This document shows, piece after piece, positions 13,840 to 24,240 of a stretch of 64,000 bases of DNA (position 1 is the first letter of the stretch; every line of letters begins with the position of its first letter). Under the pieces are notes generated by a model. That model was not told the DNA's origin, did no database searches, and saw only the letters and a program-made list of their open reading frames with translations. The position numbers were made by a program, and so were the translations under genes. This DNA comes from Glandiceps talaboti (lineage: Eukaryota; Hemichordata; Enteropneusta; Spengelidae): positions 6,865,259 to 6,929,258 of the forward strand of contig NC_135559.1 in the NCBI RefSeq assembly GCF_964340395.1. The letters run 5' to 3'.

Positions 13840-16800
13840 TTGTTTTTGTTGTTATCATCATTGTCATCATCATCATTGCTGTTGTTGTTGTTGTGGTGGT
13901 GAAACGCTGAGAAAGGTCAATTTCCAAAGTATAAAATAGTGTTCATTATTCTGGCTCGCACTTCTTGTGAAAATCTGTCTCTCAACAGCACCCCTAGAGG
14001 CCAAACTATAGTATCTTTTGTTTTATCATCCTAAAATATTTCCAAAAACTGAAAATCTATTTCCAGACAACACCCCTAGAGGCCAAACTATACTATCTTT
14101 TGTTTTCTCATCCTAAAAGATTTCCAAAACATGATAATCGGTCTCGCAACAACACCCCTAGAGGCCAAACTATACTATCTTTTGTTTTTATCAGCCTAAC
14201 AGAAATTCTATTTCCAAACAGCACCCCTAGAGGCCAAACTATGATATCTTTTGTTTTACTGATATTGGCCCATGATGATAAATGTGGAATTAAAGTATGG
14301 CTAAAACTATCATAAATGCATTTAGGAGGTTTAAGACCTTGTTAAAAAACATATTTTTGTGTCATTGTGCCACATAGCTTTCCTAAACAGAGAAGTGAAA
14401 TTTGGTCTTACTAATACATCCATGGGAAGAGTGACACTTTTCAGTCAGATTATAAACTGAAACATCAGACCAACATCTAATGTAGTTGGCATACTCTAAA
14501 CATTCAGTACATCTAATCATCTAGAATCAGGTCTTAATGAACATCTGTCCACTCTTGGCACAGACTTAGCCGTTCTGTGTATATGCTGTTATCACTAAAA
14601 GATTTCCCAAAGGAGTTTACAACGAAACACAAAATAATCCATTGTACAACAAAAAACAGAATTATCCATTGTGTATTATTATTAACATTATATGTATGTA
14701 GTGAATGGTGCTGGTCTAGCCATGGCTACTATGGACATTATCAAACTACATGGAGGTGAACCTGCTAACTTTTTAGATGTCGGTGGTGGCGCCACTGCTG
14801 ATCAAGTTAAAGAAGCATTCAAACTCATATCATCAGATCCCAAGGTAAGGTATGATGTTGACTACTGTAGTCATAAGATTTTCAATACTGGGTTTACTTC
14901 AGCTGAATATGCACCAAAGCTTTTCCCATGAAACGAGTTGTCATATTTCTCAATTCATGTGTTGTGACAGTTGTCAACAACAGTTGCACTGAATATGATG
15001 GGCTGACCAAGTTATTTACAAGTAGTGTCTATCTACCCCTAGCACTGTCCACCAAATTAAAATGCACCAAACACATCCTAAATTACCTTTCGGCCCCAAA
15101 TTGTTCATGCACCAAAATAAATACAACTACAGTATTTGTCAAAAGCCAGGTGTTATAGGCATATTACTTATATCATCAGACCACGAGGTACATTAGTTCA
15201 TTAACCAGTTGTCAATAACCAGGTGTTAATGAGCCAAGTGACTTAGCTTTCAGGCTTGTCAGTGCGATTCAGCAGAACACCCAAGACCCTGTAAGAAACA
15301 AATACGGAATTTGAAACTACACACCAAAAGCTGTGGTAAATCCAATTGTAGCTCAGACATAAACTAATGACTTATCATGCCCCTGTGTGATTACCTGTAG
15401 TCTGAGATGAACTGGTTGTGAGCTTTTTAATGAAATTGTCAATTAAGCACCTCTTAATGTGTGATAGTTTTACTGTCATCAAAAACATACAGAATTTGAT
15501 GTCATACAAAAACCATGTCTGACCTTCCATTCACTCATGGTACAAATCTTATGGAAGGCACAAGTCAGTCAGAAAAAGATGGCAGCACTGGGATAAACCC
15601 AACCAAATTAAAAAGCCCATACTAACTATTTGATCATCATATCTTATTGCAGTCTTTATAAGAATAAGTTCATGTTAGTCAAATGGTTAGAGTGGCCAGC
15701 TTGAAATTTACAGGTTTAAGACCAACACTGCTACGTCTTTCTGAGTGGCTAAAGTCCTTGAGCAAGATTTGAACCACGATTATGCCTCAGTCAACCCAGC
15801 TGTATAATTGAGAACTTGTTAGGATAGAGGTTGCAATATGAATGCTTTAATCCCATGCACTTAAATAGAGGCTGCAGTAGATTGTATGTTCACCAAGGAA
15901 TTGAGTAAGTATAAAGGGGCCTTTGTCTCACTATAGGTCTGTGCAGGGGTAATAATTGTAAAGTGCTTTGAGCACAGTATGGGAAAGTACAATGTAAAAA
16001 CTTAACGTTATTATAAGTATGATCATAACTTATATTGTGATTATGTCTTTAACAGGTTGCTGCTATTCTAGTCAATATCTTTGGTGGTATCATGAGATGT
16101 GACATCATTGCACAAGGTATCATAGCCGCTGCTCAAGAACTCAATTTAAAAGTACCCATAGTGGTTAGATTACAAGGTATGCATGTACACTAATACATTT
16201 CTAAGACTATCCAAGAATTCAAGCTTAAGGTCCTTGTATGAAAAAGACCATTTCAGTGAGTCTTTTCTGATTGATTTTGTTATTTTAATAGTATGAAATA
16301 AATCAATGATGTTGGCTGCCAATTAGTCAGACAATTAATTGAGTCAATCAGTCTATTAATAAACCAACCTAAAATCAATCAATCAATCATTCAATTAATT
16401 AATCAAAAAGAAATTTTTGAAATGCCAGAACCCGAAAACATTAATGTAATCAAGTGTGCTTAATGGGTCAATACACATTCGATGTTTGCATTGAATAGAT
16501 ATGTCTTCAGTTTTCTCTTTGCTGTCACCAAATTTTCATGAGTGATACACATCACAGTTAGCTATTGAGTTAACCTTACCCCTTTGTGTCAAACTCTTGA
16601 TTGTTATTTTATTATATTAATAGGTACACAAGTAGATGATGCTAAAGCTCTAATGGCAGCCAGTCAACTTCGTATCTTGGCTTGTGCTGATCTAGGAGAA
16701 GCTGCCAAAATGGTAAGATTTGCAACATACTGTGAAATTTTTGACAAGAACGTTTTAAGACCTTGTCAGGGAAAACAATTTTTTTTTCATGATAGCTCAG

Positions 16801-17682
16801 TGCCCCTGTTACCTTGACCAGGGATAACACAGAAATTACAAGAGGGTTCAGTGCCCATGTTATCTTATTCAGGAAGAAACTGAAAATTTTGTTTGACTGC
16901 TTAAAAAGATGTGATGAATTGGTTGATCTAATGTACTGTAGGTAGGAATATTATTACATTGTAAATTCACATTTTAGCATCTACAATAGAAATACACTGT
17001 AGTAAACTGACAAAATTCATTTTAGTATGATAGAGTCAAGATTTTGATGGCGGCAAAGTTTATTGTCATATTTAACAAAATACCAATAATAAGACAAAAT
17101 ATCAGAAATTAAGACATTGCAAAGACAAACAATTTAATATTTTCAATGTTTCAAGTTTGCGGATAATGGCTTTTCCATTTGGCTATTAAATTGAAATGGA
17201 CAACATTAGCCAAATGGCAAATGATTTCTGAAACCCAGCGCTAGCACAGACGCATGACGCCATTTTTTTTGCCTCTACCTTTATCAGTGAATGCCCAAAG
17301 GGGCTATAACATTGGAGTCTGTCTGTATGCCCAAAAGTGCTGGGCTATAACATGGGTTTGTCTATCCATGCATCCCTCAGTCTGTGCATTCATCAGTCTG
17401 TCCGTCCGTCAGTCCATGCACTACCATTTCTCTGACCTGCATCAGCCTATTGCATTCAAATTTAGCACAAAGGTAATGGGATATATATGCATGTCACTTA
17501 ATTTGACCTTTCTAGCAAAATGACGACCATATTTTCAACAATCGTTATACTTTAATACTAAACGTTTGAGTCACTGTGTTCTCTATGTTTTATTCCTGAC
17601 GTAGGCTGTGAGACTTTCAACCATCGTTACACTTGCCAAAGAAGCTGAACTAGAGGTCAAGTTCCAACTACCGTTGCTCTAA
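6321..17682 (+). CDS. SUCLA2: Succinate--CoA ligase [ADP-forming] subunit beta, mitochondrial (13 exons)
   Basis: Thirteen exons join in one frame to 454 codons plus stop: 6321-6386, 8007-8172, 8410-8518, 9310-9400, 10268-10339, 10760-10862, 12349-12416, 13119-13215, 13495-13656, 14702-14844, 16056-16176, 16624-16712, 17605-17682. All introns are GT-AG. The enzyme pairs with the alpha subunit in the mitochondrial matrix and couples succinyl-CoA cleavage to ADP phosphorylation in the TCA cycle. Residues 1 to about 38 are Arg-rich with few acids, as in a transit peptide; the mature part starts near [11 protein letters not shown]. The ATP-grasp region carries [15 protein letters not shown] (94-108) and EINPM (246-250). 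The C-terminal ligase domain carries [12 protein letters not shown] (313-324), [10 protein letters not shown] (366-375) and [10 protein letters not shown] near 400. These segments fit the ADP-specific isoform better than GTP-specific SUCLG2. Length is close to the vertebrate protein (about 463). The start was chosen as the first ATG giving an in-frame leader. Confidence 0.96.
8007..8172 (+). CDS. SUCLA2: SUCLA2 exon 2
   Basis: Acceptor TTTACAG| and donor CTAG|GTGAGT. It encodes residues 23 to about 77: the rest of the leader and the conserved start of the mature enzyme ([15 protein letters not shown]). Confidence 0.95.
8410..8518 (+). CDS. SUCLA2: SUCLA2 exon 3 (ATP-grasp glycine-rich segment)
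   Basis: Acceptor ATTTAG| and donor TTC|GTAAGT. It encodes [16 protein letters not shown] and the following [11 protein letters not shown] segment, the nucleotide-binding part of the ATP-grasp fold. Confidence 0.96.
8613..8997. mobile_element. 385-bp MITE with about 73-bp inverted ends and 8-bp TSD
   Basis: Inside SUCLA2 intron 3. The left end (TAGTCTCGGTTACCCAGAC) matches the reverse complement of the right end (TTTTGGGTAACCAAGCCTA), and similarity runs for about 73 bp. Flanks TTCCAGTC (8605-8612) and TTCCAGTT (8998-9005) look like an 8-bp target duplication with one change, as for hAT-type elements. No transposase ORF is present. Confidence 0.85.
9310..9400 (+). CDS. SUCLA2: SUCLA2 exon 4
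   Basis: Acceptor TTTTCAG| and donor GAG|GTAAGT. It encodes residues 114-144, including [15 protein letters not shown], conserved in ADP-forming beta subunits. Confidence 0.95.
9800..10035. repeat. Degenerate TATYG pentanucleotide microsatellite
   Basis: About 235 bp of variants of TATTG, TATCG and TATCA in SUCLA2 intron 4. The open frames across it are low complexity and not coding. Confidence 0.8.
10047..10179. mobile_element. 133-bp MITE, second copy of the 9-bp-TSD family
   Basis: In SUCLA2 intron 4. It begins TAGACTGTAAGAT and ends ACCTTACAGACTA, an imperfect inverted pair. The flanks TGCAAGGCC and CGCAAGGCC match at 8 of 9 positions, again a 9-bp duplication. The interior GTTGGCCGATGTGTGAGGGC is shared with the copies at 2584-2685 (reverse orientation) and 4170-4260. 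Confidence 0.82.
10268..10339 (+). CDS. SUCLA2: SUCLA2 exon 5
   Basis: A 72-bp phase 0-0 exon encoding [20 protein letters not shown] and four more residues, a highly conserved ATP-grasp strand. Acceptor CATACAG|, donor AAT|GTAAGT. Confidence 0.96.
10348..10526. mobile_element. MITE-like inverted-repeat element in SUCLA2 intron 5
   Basis: The left arm (AATATTTCTCTTCATTCAG) and right arm (CTGAAGAAAGAAATATATTG) are inverted copies. Both match the arms of the element at 59944-60118, so these are two members of one family. Ends are approximate. Confidence 0.65.
10760..10862 (+). CDS. SUCLA2: SUCLA2 exon 6
   Basis: Acceptor TCTACAG| and donor CAAG|GTATAC. It encodes [18 protein letters not shown] and the following PDAIV segment, conserved in beta subunits. 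Confidence 0.96.
10863..12348. other. SUCLA2 intron 6
   Basis: No coding signal. About 12130-12166 it carries a reverse-orientation copy of the short dispersed repeat with core CCCCTAGAGGCCAAACTAT. Otherwise unremarkable. Confidence 0.6.
12349..12416 (+). CDS. SUCLA2: SUCLA2 exon 7
   Basis: Acceptor TTTGTAG| and donor GCA|GTAAGT. It encodes [18 protein letters not shown] and the end of that helix-linker segment, finishing in phase 0. Confidence 0.93.
13119..13215 (+). CDS. SUCLA2: SUCLA2 exon 8 (EINPM motif)
   Basis: Acceptor TTCTCAG| and donor GAAG|GTAAGT. It encodes [13 protein letters not shown] (238-250), where the Glu and Asn are the metal-binding residues of the ATP-grasp site. Confidence 0.96.
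13230..13456. repeat. Minisatellite, about 50-bp unit, 5 copies
   Basis: In SUCLA2 intron 8, starting just after the donor. Units contain TGTTACCATAGAAACTG and ATTCCTTATTA with variable spacing. Confidence 0.85.
13495..13656 (+). CDS. SUCLA2: SUCLA2 exon 9
   Basis: Acceptor TTTACAG| and donor TTAG|GTGAGT. It encodes [19 protein letters not shown], the conserved Asp/Asn segment after the EINP motif, and [13 protein letters not shown]. Confidence 0.96.
13798..13899. repeat. (TTG)n microsatellite
   Basis: Two TTG-rich tracts with a TCA-rich interruption in SUCLA2 intron 9. Confidence 0.9.
13940..14262 (+). repeat. Four tandem copies (about 82 bp) of a dispersed repeat
   Basis: In SUCLA2 intron 9. 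Each unit has a core CACCCCTAGAGGCCAAACTA followed by ATCTTTTGTTTT. The same core occurs singly at about 3796-3840 and in reverse orientation at about 12130-12166, 31235-31275 and 31347-31392. Confidence 0.85.
14702..14844 (+). CDS. SUCLA2: SUCLA2 exon 10
   Basis: Acceptor ATGTAG| and donor AAG|GTAAGG. It encodes [18 protein letters not shown] and FLDVGGGAT, the start of the CoA-ligase-type domain at the alpha-beta interface. Confidence 0.97.
14845..16055. other. SUCLA2 intron 10
   Basis: It contains a tRNA-derived SINE at about 15671-16018. No coding signal is seen in the remainder. Confidence 0.6.
15671..16018 (+). mobile_element. tRNA-related SINE, family A, copy 1
   Basis: The 5' part has an A-box-like ATGGTTAGAGTGG and a B-box-like GGTTTAAGACC. 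The body includes GAGTGGCTAAAGTCCTTG and TCAACCCAGCTGTATAAT. The tail has GTAAAGTGCTTTGAGCA. Copies at 26636-26953 and 33505-33868 share the same order of blocks. No gene is encoded. Confidence 0.88.
16056..16176 (+). CDS. SUCLA2: SUCLA2 exon 11
   Basis: Acceptor TAACAG| and donor CAAG|GTATGC. It encodes [16 protein letters not shown] and KVPIVVRLQ, which form the active-site face of the ligase domain. Confidence 0.97.
16624..16712 (+). CDS. SUCLA2: SUCLA2 exon 12
   Basis: Acceptor TTAATAG| and donor ATG|GTAAGA. It encodes [16 protein letters not shown] and the [11 protein letters not shown] segment. Confidence 0.97.
17605..17682 (+). CDS. SUCLA2: SUCLA2 exon 13 (C-terminus and stop)
   Basis: Acceptor GACGTAG|. 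It encodes [20 protein letters not shown] and five more residues before TAA at 17680-17682. The C-terminus matches the vertebrate enzyme in length and pattern. Confidence 0.96.
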   Translation, partial: AVRLSTIVTLAKEAELEVKFQLPLL

Positions 17683-18239
17683 TCCTGTCGTCTGTTGAGG
17701 CCTGTATTTTAACTCTATGGCTTGGTTTTGCTATGTAATTTGTCAGGAGTGTTTGCAATACACAATTAGTTGTAAATATGTTAACATTACGGACAGTTTC
17801 ATTTCTTTTCGTGCTAACTGACACACCAAACATACAGTGATACACTCTGAAATGATATTGACCTTTGACCTGATTTAAAATTTCTAACTATATTTGTTAT
17901 TTTTGGAGTAAATCACATTTTCATGATGGCCGTGGTCAACATATTGTAACTTAGTTTCTCTTGCCTTCATGACACATATCTGTTAGGTCTCATAATAAAT
18001 TTGGGGGAAAAACTAAATTTTTTGAACATCTGATGCATTTTGTATGTGGTGCTGACTGGCTGACCCACCACCAGTGACCTTTGAACTCTTGTTGAACTTT
18101 GACTTAAAAAAGACTTGCATTGATTGGTAGGATTCACAGTGTTGAAAGGCAGCATGTCAACTTTGAATAGTAGTATGTATGTGCAAAATGTCAACATTTC
18201 TGATGCTGAATGGCATAAATTGAGATGTCATGTGACTTT
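17683..18239. other. Probable SUCLA2 3' UTR and downstream sequence
   Basis: Non-coding. An AATAAA lies at 17994-17999 and could be the polyadenylation signal about 310 bp after the stop; another AATAAA is at 19254-19259. Neither is proven. Confidence 0.4.
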
Positions 18240-19035
18240 AGATGATTTACAAAGTTGAATGGCAATGTCTTCAAAATTGAATGTCGGTATATATATCTCT
18301 ATGCAAATTACAGTATTTCAGAATTTAATGGTAGTCTTCAATATTGAATGGCGGTATCTCTGTACATTGCAATATTTCCAAAGTTGAATGGCGGTCTTCA
18401 ATGTTGAATGGCAATATCTCTATGCAAATTGTGGGATTACCAAAATTAAATCACAGTGGCTTCAGTATTGAATGTCAGTTTCTTTATCCAAAGTGCATTC
18501 AATTGCAATATTTCCAAAGTTGAAGGGCATTCAATTACAATATTTCCAAAGTTAAATGGCATGCAAATTGCAATATTTCCAAAGTTGAATGGCATTCAAA
18601 TTGTAATATTTCCAAAGTCGAATGGCATTCAAATTGGAATATTTCCAAAGTTGAATGGCATTCAAATTGGAATATTTCCAAAGTTGAATGGCATTCAAAT
18701 TGGAATATTTCCAAAGTTAAATGGCATTCAAATTGCAATATTTCCAAAGTTGAATGACATGCAAATTGCAATATTTCCAAAGTTGAATGGCATTCAAATT
18801 GTAATATTTCCAAAGTTAAATGGCATTCTTATTGCAATATTTCCAAAGTTGAATGGCATTCAAATTGCAATATTTCCAAAGTTAAATGGCATTCAAATTG
18901 CGACATTTCCAAAGTCCAAAGTTGAATGTCAGTGTTTTTGACATTGTATGTCAGTATCTCTATGCAAATTGCAATTATATTTCAAAAGATGAATGTCATA
19001 CAAATTACAATATTTCCAAAATTAAATGACAGTAT
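18240..19035 (+). repeat. Minisatellite, 33-bp unit, about 12 regular copies with degenerate flanks
   Basis: Regular array at about 18525-18920 with unit core AATATTTCCAAAGTTGAATG. More diverged and irregular copies extend to both sides. Because 33 is divisible by three, both strands stay open and give 11-residue repeat ORFs; there is no start context, signal or homology to make these genes. Confidence 0.92.
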
Positions 19036-20340
19036 CTCCCAGTTTTGAAATCATAGTACTTTCCACTCAGTGTAAAAAAATTTAACACCACACATAACTA
19101 TTAAAAACCTTATAAACTATTTGAAGCACAACGTATGATAAAAACTAAAAAAAAAATTTGACAGCATTTTAATTTATTTTGTTTCTTCTGGTATTGAATG
19201 TTTTTTTGATTGCTGAGGGTACCATTTACTGTGTTAATTTGCCAAATGTGTTGAATAAACCCCTTAACTCTATAAAATATGGTACGTCTAAAGCTGTTAC
19301 CATGCCACGAAGAGACAACTAAATGTATAAAATGCACAGGTCAAGTTGTATGCATTCAAACAGAAAATACAGAATTGGTCCCTGCCATTGTACATCAAGG
19401 AAACATGTTCTGTATAATGGCCGTATAATACAGTACTTTGCAGACTTGATAAAGTTGATTTAAGAAAAAACAGGAAAATAATGGCAATTTTAAACATTTT
19501 GACATGCATTGCGAGCACCACAACTTAAGATATGCTTTGTCATGATGTCTACCAATCAGAAAATACATCTTGTATTTTCTGTTCAAACTTGTACAACAAG
19601 GCTTGTGTGTAGTATACCCATGTCTCCATAAAACAGTGTAACCCTATGGTTTCTGACAACGAAAGTCAAAGGAGTCTGGGTAATTAAGACCAACTTTTAG
19701 GTTGTTGAATGTTGTGCTTTGACAAAGCTTCAGAATCGAAAATGAGCCAATGCCGTTTAGGTAATGTTCAAGGCTCACAGAATTGTCAAGGTGTGTCGAC
19801 AAACACAGCTCTGAAAAGAAACGTTTTACGACCTGATTACAAAAAATGTTGCAGTAAAAATCCCTTGAATCTTCAAGATGTAAGAATTGTACATTAACAG
19901 TTATAGATTAATTTTGTTATTCTCGCAAGCCAAAGCACATGTATTTCTGCTGTAGAAACCTCTCAGCGTGTGGTGCATCTTGGACTGTGCCGTAAAAGAC
20001 ACTGTGGTGTACTACGATGTTAAAGGTTTGTTATTGAAATCAGATGAAAATATATCTCAGGATATCGATATTTTTCCAGCAAACCAATGATTATTTGTAA
20101 TGAGATACTATTTATTTTGTGGTTGTTTTATTGAAACTGAAACTGTAAGAATTAAATTTTGAAAAATCTAACGTATATAGTCTTGTGTGAAGGAAGTGTA
20201 TTTTTGACATGGTGCTGAGAGAGTGAGATGTGCAGTGAAAAGTATTCAAACAAGTAATGAAATTTAATCAAAATATATCTACAGTAAGTTGATTTCTAGG
20301 TTTTGGTGTAGAAATTTTAAGACGTAAGATTATTTTACTT
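19036..20340. other. Intergenic, no feature seen
   Basis: AT-rich sequence with short random ORFs only (for example 62 codons at 19709-19897, no recognisable domain). Confidence 0.5.
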
Positions 20341-20343
20341 CTT

Positions 20344-21040
20344 ATTAAATATCGACAAGATCAAGAAAAGAAACAGAAAAGACAATATGTGGTTCTCCCA
20401 TACATAAAGAAGGGGGTCACAGAAAGACTACAGAGAAGTTTCAAAAAATGTAATATCAGTTTGTATTCTAAAGCTGGGTTTACAGTCTCGTCGTCAGCCC
20501 TAAAGGCCCACTTGAGAAAGGAGAACAATGTGGAGTAGTCTGTGGTTGTGGCTGTGAGGACTGCAGGTTGAAATATGTAGAAGAAACTGGCAGATCATTG
20601 AGGGAAAGAATAGAAGAACATACTGAATCACTCACAGAAAGAGCCAGAAAATCAGCTTTAAGTGAACATCAAGAAAAGACGAGACATGCCATTAGTAGGG
20701 GTCCACTCATTGACAAGGTAACAATGTCTCCCATCACAAGGTAACAATATTAGATGGAGAATCAAGAGATCAATACATAAAACTGCTTGAGGTTATACAT
20801 ATCAAATTAACGGGAAGAACACTGAACAGGAATGATGGTTCCACTCTACCAGATCTGTACCTACCATTGCCATGGGAGGAGACCTGGGGGAACCGGTTCT
20901 AACTTATACACCACCTTAGGCTTGGGGTCATGACCTTTTTTAGGTCATTGCCTCATTCCCAGATGAAGATGGCTGTTAGTGATCAAAGTATTGGAAGACT
21001 CTGATATTTTGTTGCACTGTTGATTGATGAAATTAAGTTT
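20344..21040 (+). pseudogene. Penelope-like retroelement 3' fragment (GIY-YIG-type region), frameshifted
   Basis: Two adjacent frames give a broken protein. The first contains KRQYVVLPYIKKGVTERLQR, like the connector of Penelope-like elements. After a frame change come CGVVCGCGCEDC, KYVEETGRSLRERIEEHTES, SALSEHQ and later LNRNDGSTLPDLYLPLPWEE. This series resembles the C-terminal GIY-YIG endonuclease end of such elements, with YVEETGR in place of the usual YIGETGR. At least one frameshift and stops interrupt it and no reverse transcriptase domain is present, so it is a dead 5'-truncated copy. Assignment rests on motif order read by eye. Confidence 0.65.
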
Positions 21041-21894
21041 TGTTGAGAATTCTACACAGTGAATGAAACTATTTGAACTTATAAAATATTGCAGTATTGG
21101 TTATTCCAATTTTAATGAATTTATTAAAGTTGTTTTATCATCTGACACACGTATTTGCTTGGGGGTCCCATGCTACGAAAACCTAGCCAGTAACTAGGAG
21201 TGATCAACCAGCATATCCCATTATTGCTGTCAGCATCAACGGCTCTTGTCGGAAAATGCTCCTCACCCTTGCTTCCTGGTACACACACTCCTTTAACAGT
21301 TACAGAATCTTGCGTCTGTTCAAGTTCATGTTGTCTGAAACTTAGCCTAGTATTTAGTTGTGTAGGGATGTTGACCAATGTCTCCCATCGCGACTAGCAT
21401 TTACAGTTTCGGTCATGTATCAAGTACAACCCAGAAGCTGATACGTATTCATATTAGGATTATTGTGTGTGTGTGCACCCAACCTGGAATCTATTCCGAT
21501 CTGACATCAGAGGACCAGGAGGGCCCTAACCATCAGAATGGAACTATGTAACTATGCAACTCTATATTGGAACTTAAAATTAGATTATGATTCCAGAAGT
21601 GATGTTAAACCACTACAGATATGTCTATTTCCATTGATCATGAAATCTACTCCTTCGTGATTGGCTACTCCTGTTTACTGAGACAGGTTCGTTAATATTT
21701 ACTAATAGTCATTAAGTACGATTCCACCTCTAAATTGGTTCTAATCACATGGTAACGCTACTGATGTCATCTCTCAGTGGGTAAATTAAAAATTCCCCAA
21801 TCAGATTTTGCACCATCTTTTCCATCTGTAGTAGCTTCATTAAAGTGAAAATGTGAGGATGAATACTGGTGATAATGGGAGATGATAGTCGATG
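21041..21894. other. Intergenic, no feature seen
   Basis: No coding signal or recognised repeat. The overlapping opposite-strand ORFs near 21124-21397 have no visible domain. Confidence 0.5.
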
Positions 21895-22148
21895 GGTTTG
21901 TCAGTGGCTAAGTGGTTAGCTAGTATGCCTCTTACCACTGAAGCCTGGGTTCAAACCCACCAGGTGTTGGCTGGGTTTGATTAAATTTACCATGCTGTAA
22001 GTAAGAAGAGTGTCATTCAGTTTGGCTCTACCGTACAACGCAGGTTTTCCACGGATACTCCGATTTCCTCCTGCACTAACACTGAACCAAAGGAGCCTAT
22101 AAATGGAACTAGCTTCTATTGGTTATCCAATAAATAAATAAATAAATA
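21895..22148 (+). mobile_element. tRNA-derived SINE, family B, with (AATA)n tail
   Basis: The head has a clear A box (GTGGCTAAGTGGTTAGC) and B box (GGGTTCAAACCC) at tRNA-like spacing. A tRNA-unrelated body of about 170 bp follows, ending in an AATA repeat tail at 22126-22148. It differs from family A in body and tail. Confidence 0.85.
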
Positions 22149-22149
22149 G

Positions 22150-22293
22150 GGATGACGTGATAGAAGCATATAGACTCGTATTTCCAGGCTATTTCATCAT
22201 AATTCAGTTTACACTTTATAAGTCTTAATATCTTGGAAGATCATGTGACTCAGCTAAGTCCAAAAGCTTATGAATCAGTATGGAATTTTTATA
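22150..22293 (+). repeat. Dispersed duplication, copy A1
   Basis: Shares TATTTCCAGGCTATTT, GAAGATCATGTGACTC and AAAAGCTTATGAA with 24541-24665, about 2.4 kb away. Confidence 0.8.
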
Positions 22294-24035
22294 TCCAGAG
22301 TTATCAAGTTTAAACTCTGTAAATTAGTGATGTATAACAAAATAACAAACAAACAAAACCACTGCATCCAGACAAGAACTGATGAATTTTGTTTGATGTC
22401 TGAATTATTTATAAGAGAAATATGAATTATTTAATTCACATTCTTGGAATCGGCATGAATCGTTCCCTTAACATGTCGAGATTATCTGAACCACGGTAGA
22501 AAGTAGTTACACAAATCCTGTAAATCAATCTCAATTGTTCAGCCCAGCATGCTTTCGTAAATTCAATGCGGATTTTAAACCGTCAACAGTTGTTACACCA
22601 TTGATTTGTACCAAGCAGTGTTTTTTGCTATGGTTGGGTATTGTCAGTCATGCTGTTAAGACAGACGTCAATACAAAGAAAGTACATTCTCCATTGTGTG
22701 ACCCCAAGTGACCTTGTATGACTTTAGTAACCCAGCATGGTCAATACGTACCAGTTGCTTATTGTGTTCACCTGTCCTATTGAGATGGTAATGAGTGTGG
22801 TGTATTATGTCCAGGGGAACTGTAGACATCACAGCCTAGTCTGGGATAAGCCACAGTTTGAGGCACTGAGTCCTAAAGGTAAGACTAGCTCTATTTACTT
22901 CTCTGGCGATGTTTTACCTCAAGTCAAGTATAAATTGTGTACTTTAACAATGACTTAGATCTTATAGCTGTTAACTTTTCTATAATCTTTACAAAATATA
23001 CTTAGTTATAACTGGGTTTTAGTAATGGGATAGAAGTAGTTTTAATTTCACATATTAAATCCACTCTTTGCTGACGGTCCTGAAAACAAAATCACTGACA
23101 AGGAAATATGTGATTTGATATTACAGTTCATTCTCAAGTTCTTTCCAAAAGCTTGTAAAAGGATAATTGTCAATAGACCTATATTGCCAATTATTAGAAT
23201 ATTTTCTTCAGTGTCGTTAGGGAAGAATTGCACAGTGTCACGTATGCTCAATAAATGAACTTCTTTCATTCAGGAGGGAGGGGGTCTGGCGTCAATGCGA
23301 TTGCTGAACTTCATTTTCGCACTTCTAACCAAATTTCGAAAACTTTCACGCCTTCAATGATAACAGCACCTGTATTTAGTAATGAGATATTGATAAGTTG
23401 ATTAAAATTTACTTCTAATTTGTGATACAGTGCTGAGTTTTCGGTTGTATTTTAATGTGTTTATAACCGTCATGTTTTTACATTGCATCGCGATTGTAGT
23501 GGTGTGAGCGTTACAATTTTCATCATTATGGTTGACAACATATATAATCATGTTGATGTCACTCTTGTGAACATTTGTTTAAGGGAGGGGAGGGGAAAGG
23601 TTTTTTTTATAGTCCTAAAGGAATAATAAGTTCATTTTATTGAAATACCAACAACCATAAACCTATGAACATGTAAAGACGGTTGAACACCAGACCATCA
23701 GGATACAATTTATACTTAATTTGTAATATTCTGTAAATAATTACAAAAAAGAATTTTCATAGATTTTTGAATTTTTATGGCAAGTTAAAACAGTCGCCAT
23801 TACTCCAGCTTTAGTGTTGTTGGTGTACCTATTGGTAGTCTAAGAATGTAAAACTATTGTATTAGCTATGCATACACCTGAAAGTACTCAACTAATTTAG
23901 AGAAGTTATGAAAAACAGTCGTATCCATTGCATGACGTGAGGTGAATGTAAAACATGACAACGTCACACTATCACCCCTTTGACATAAAGTGCGAGACTC
24001 TCTGTTATTTATTTATCTCACAATGAAGTCGAACC
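22294..24035. other. Intergenic, no feature seen
   Basis: AT-rich. Short ORFs such as 22737-22958 and 23048-23269 show no domain, signal peptide or splice-supported extension. Confidence 0.45.
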
Positions 24036-24115
24036 AATGATGAGGTCTATTTATGTCCAATTCTATAGTGTTGTACATTATGTATGTATAGGGTAAATTT
24101 CTTTTCTATCACCAG
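24036..24115 (+). repeat. Dispersed duplication, copy B1
   Basis: Contains CAATTCTATAGTGTTGTACATTATG; a diverged copy lies at 24668-24740. Confidence 0.75.
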
Positions 24116-24240
24116 CGTTTTTGTTATTATGGTTTATAGGTGTAATCTACCTGTCAGTAAGTTCCTTTAGTATTTTATGGGTCCCAAAATAGCATTATGG
24201 TACGGAAATCTGAGCAAATTTTTCAAAATGTTTCCCTCTA

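Noticed and set aside
6321-17682. GTP-specific SUCLG2 as the identity of the ligase gene
   Set aside because: Segments such as [21 protein letters not shown] and CERLYPRRE match the ADP-forming SUCLA2 type better.
18456-18941. 161-codon ORF with an 11-residue repeat, and its 92-codon opposite-strand partner
   Set aside because: Open only because the minisatellite unit is 33 bp. No signal peptide, domain or splice support, and irregular copies continue outside the frame.
21895-22148. tRNA gene
   Set aside because: A and B boxes are present, but no cloverleaf with a paired acceptor stem follows; a SINE body and AATA tail do.
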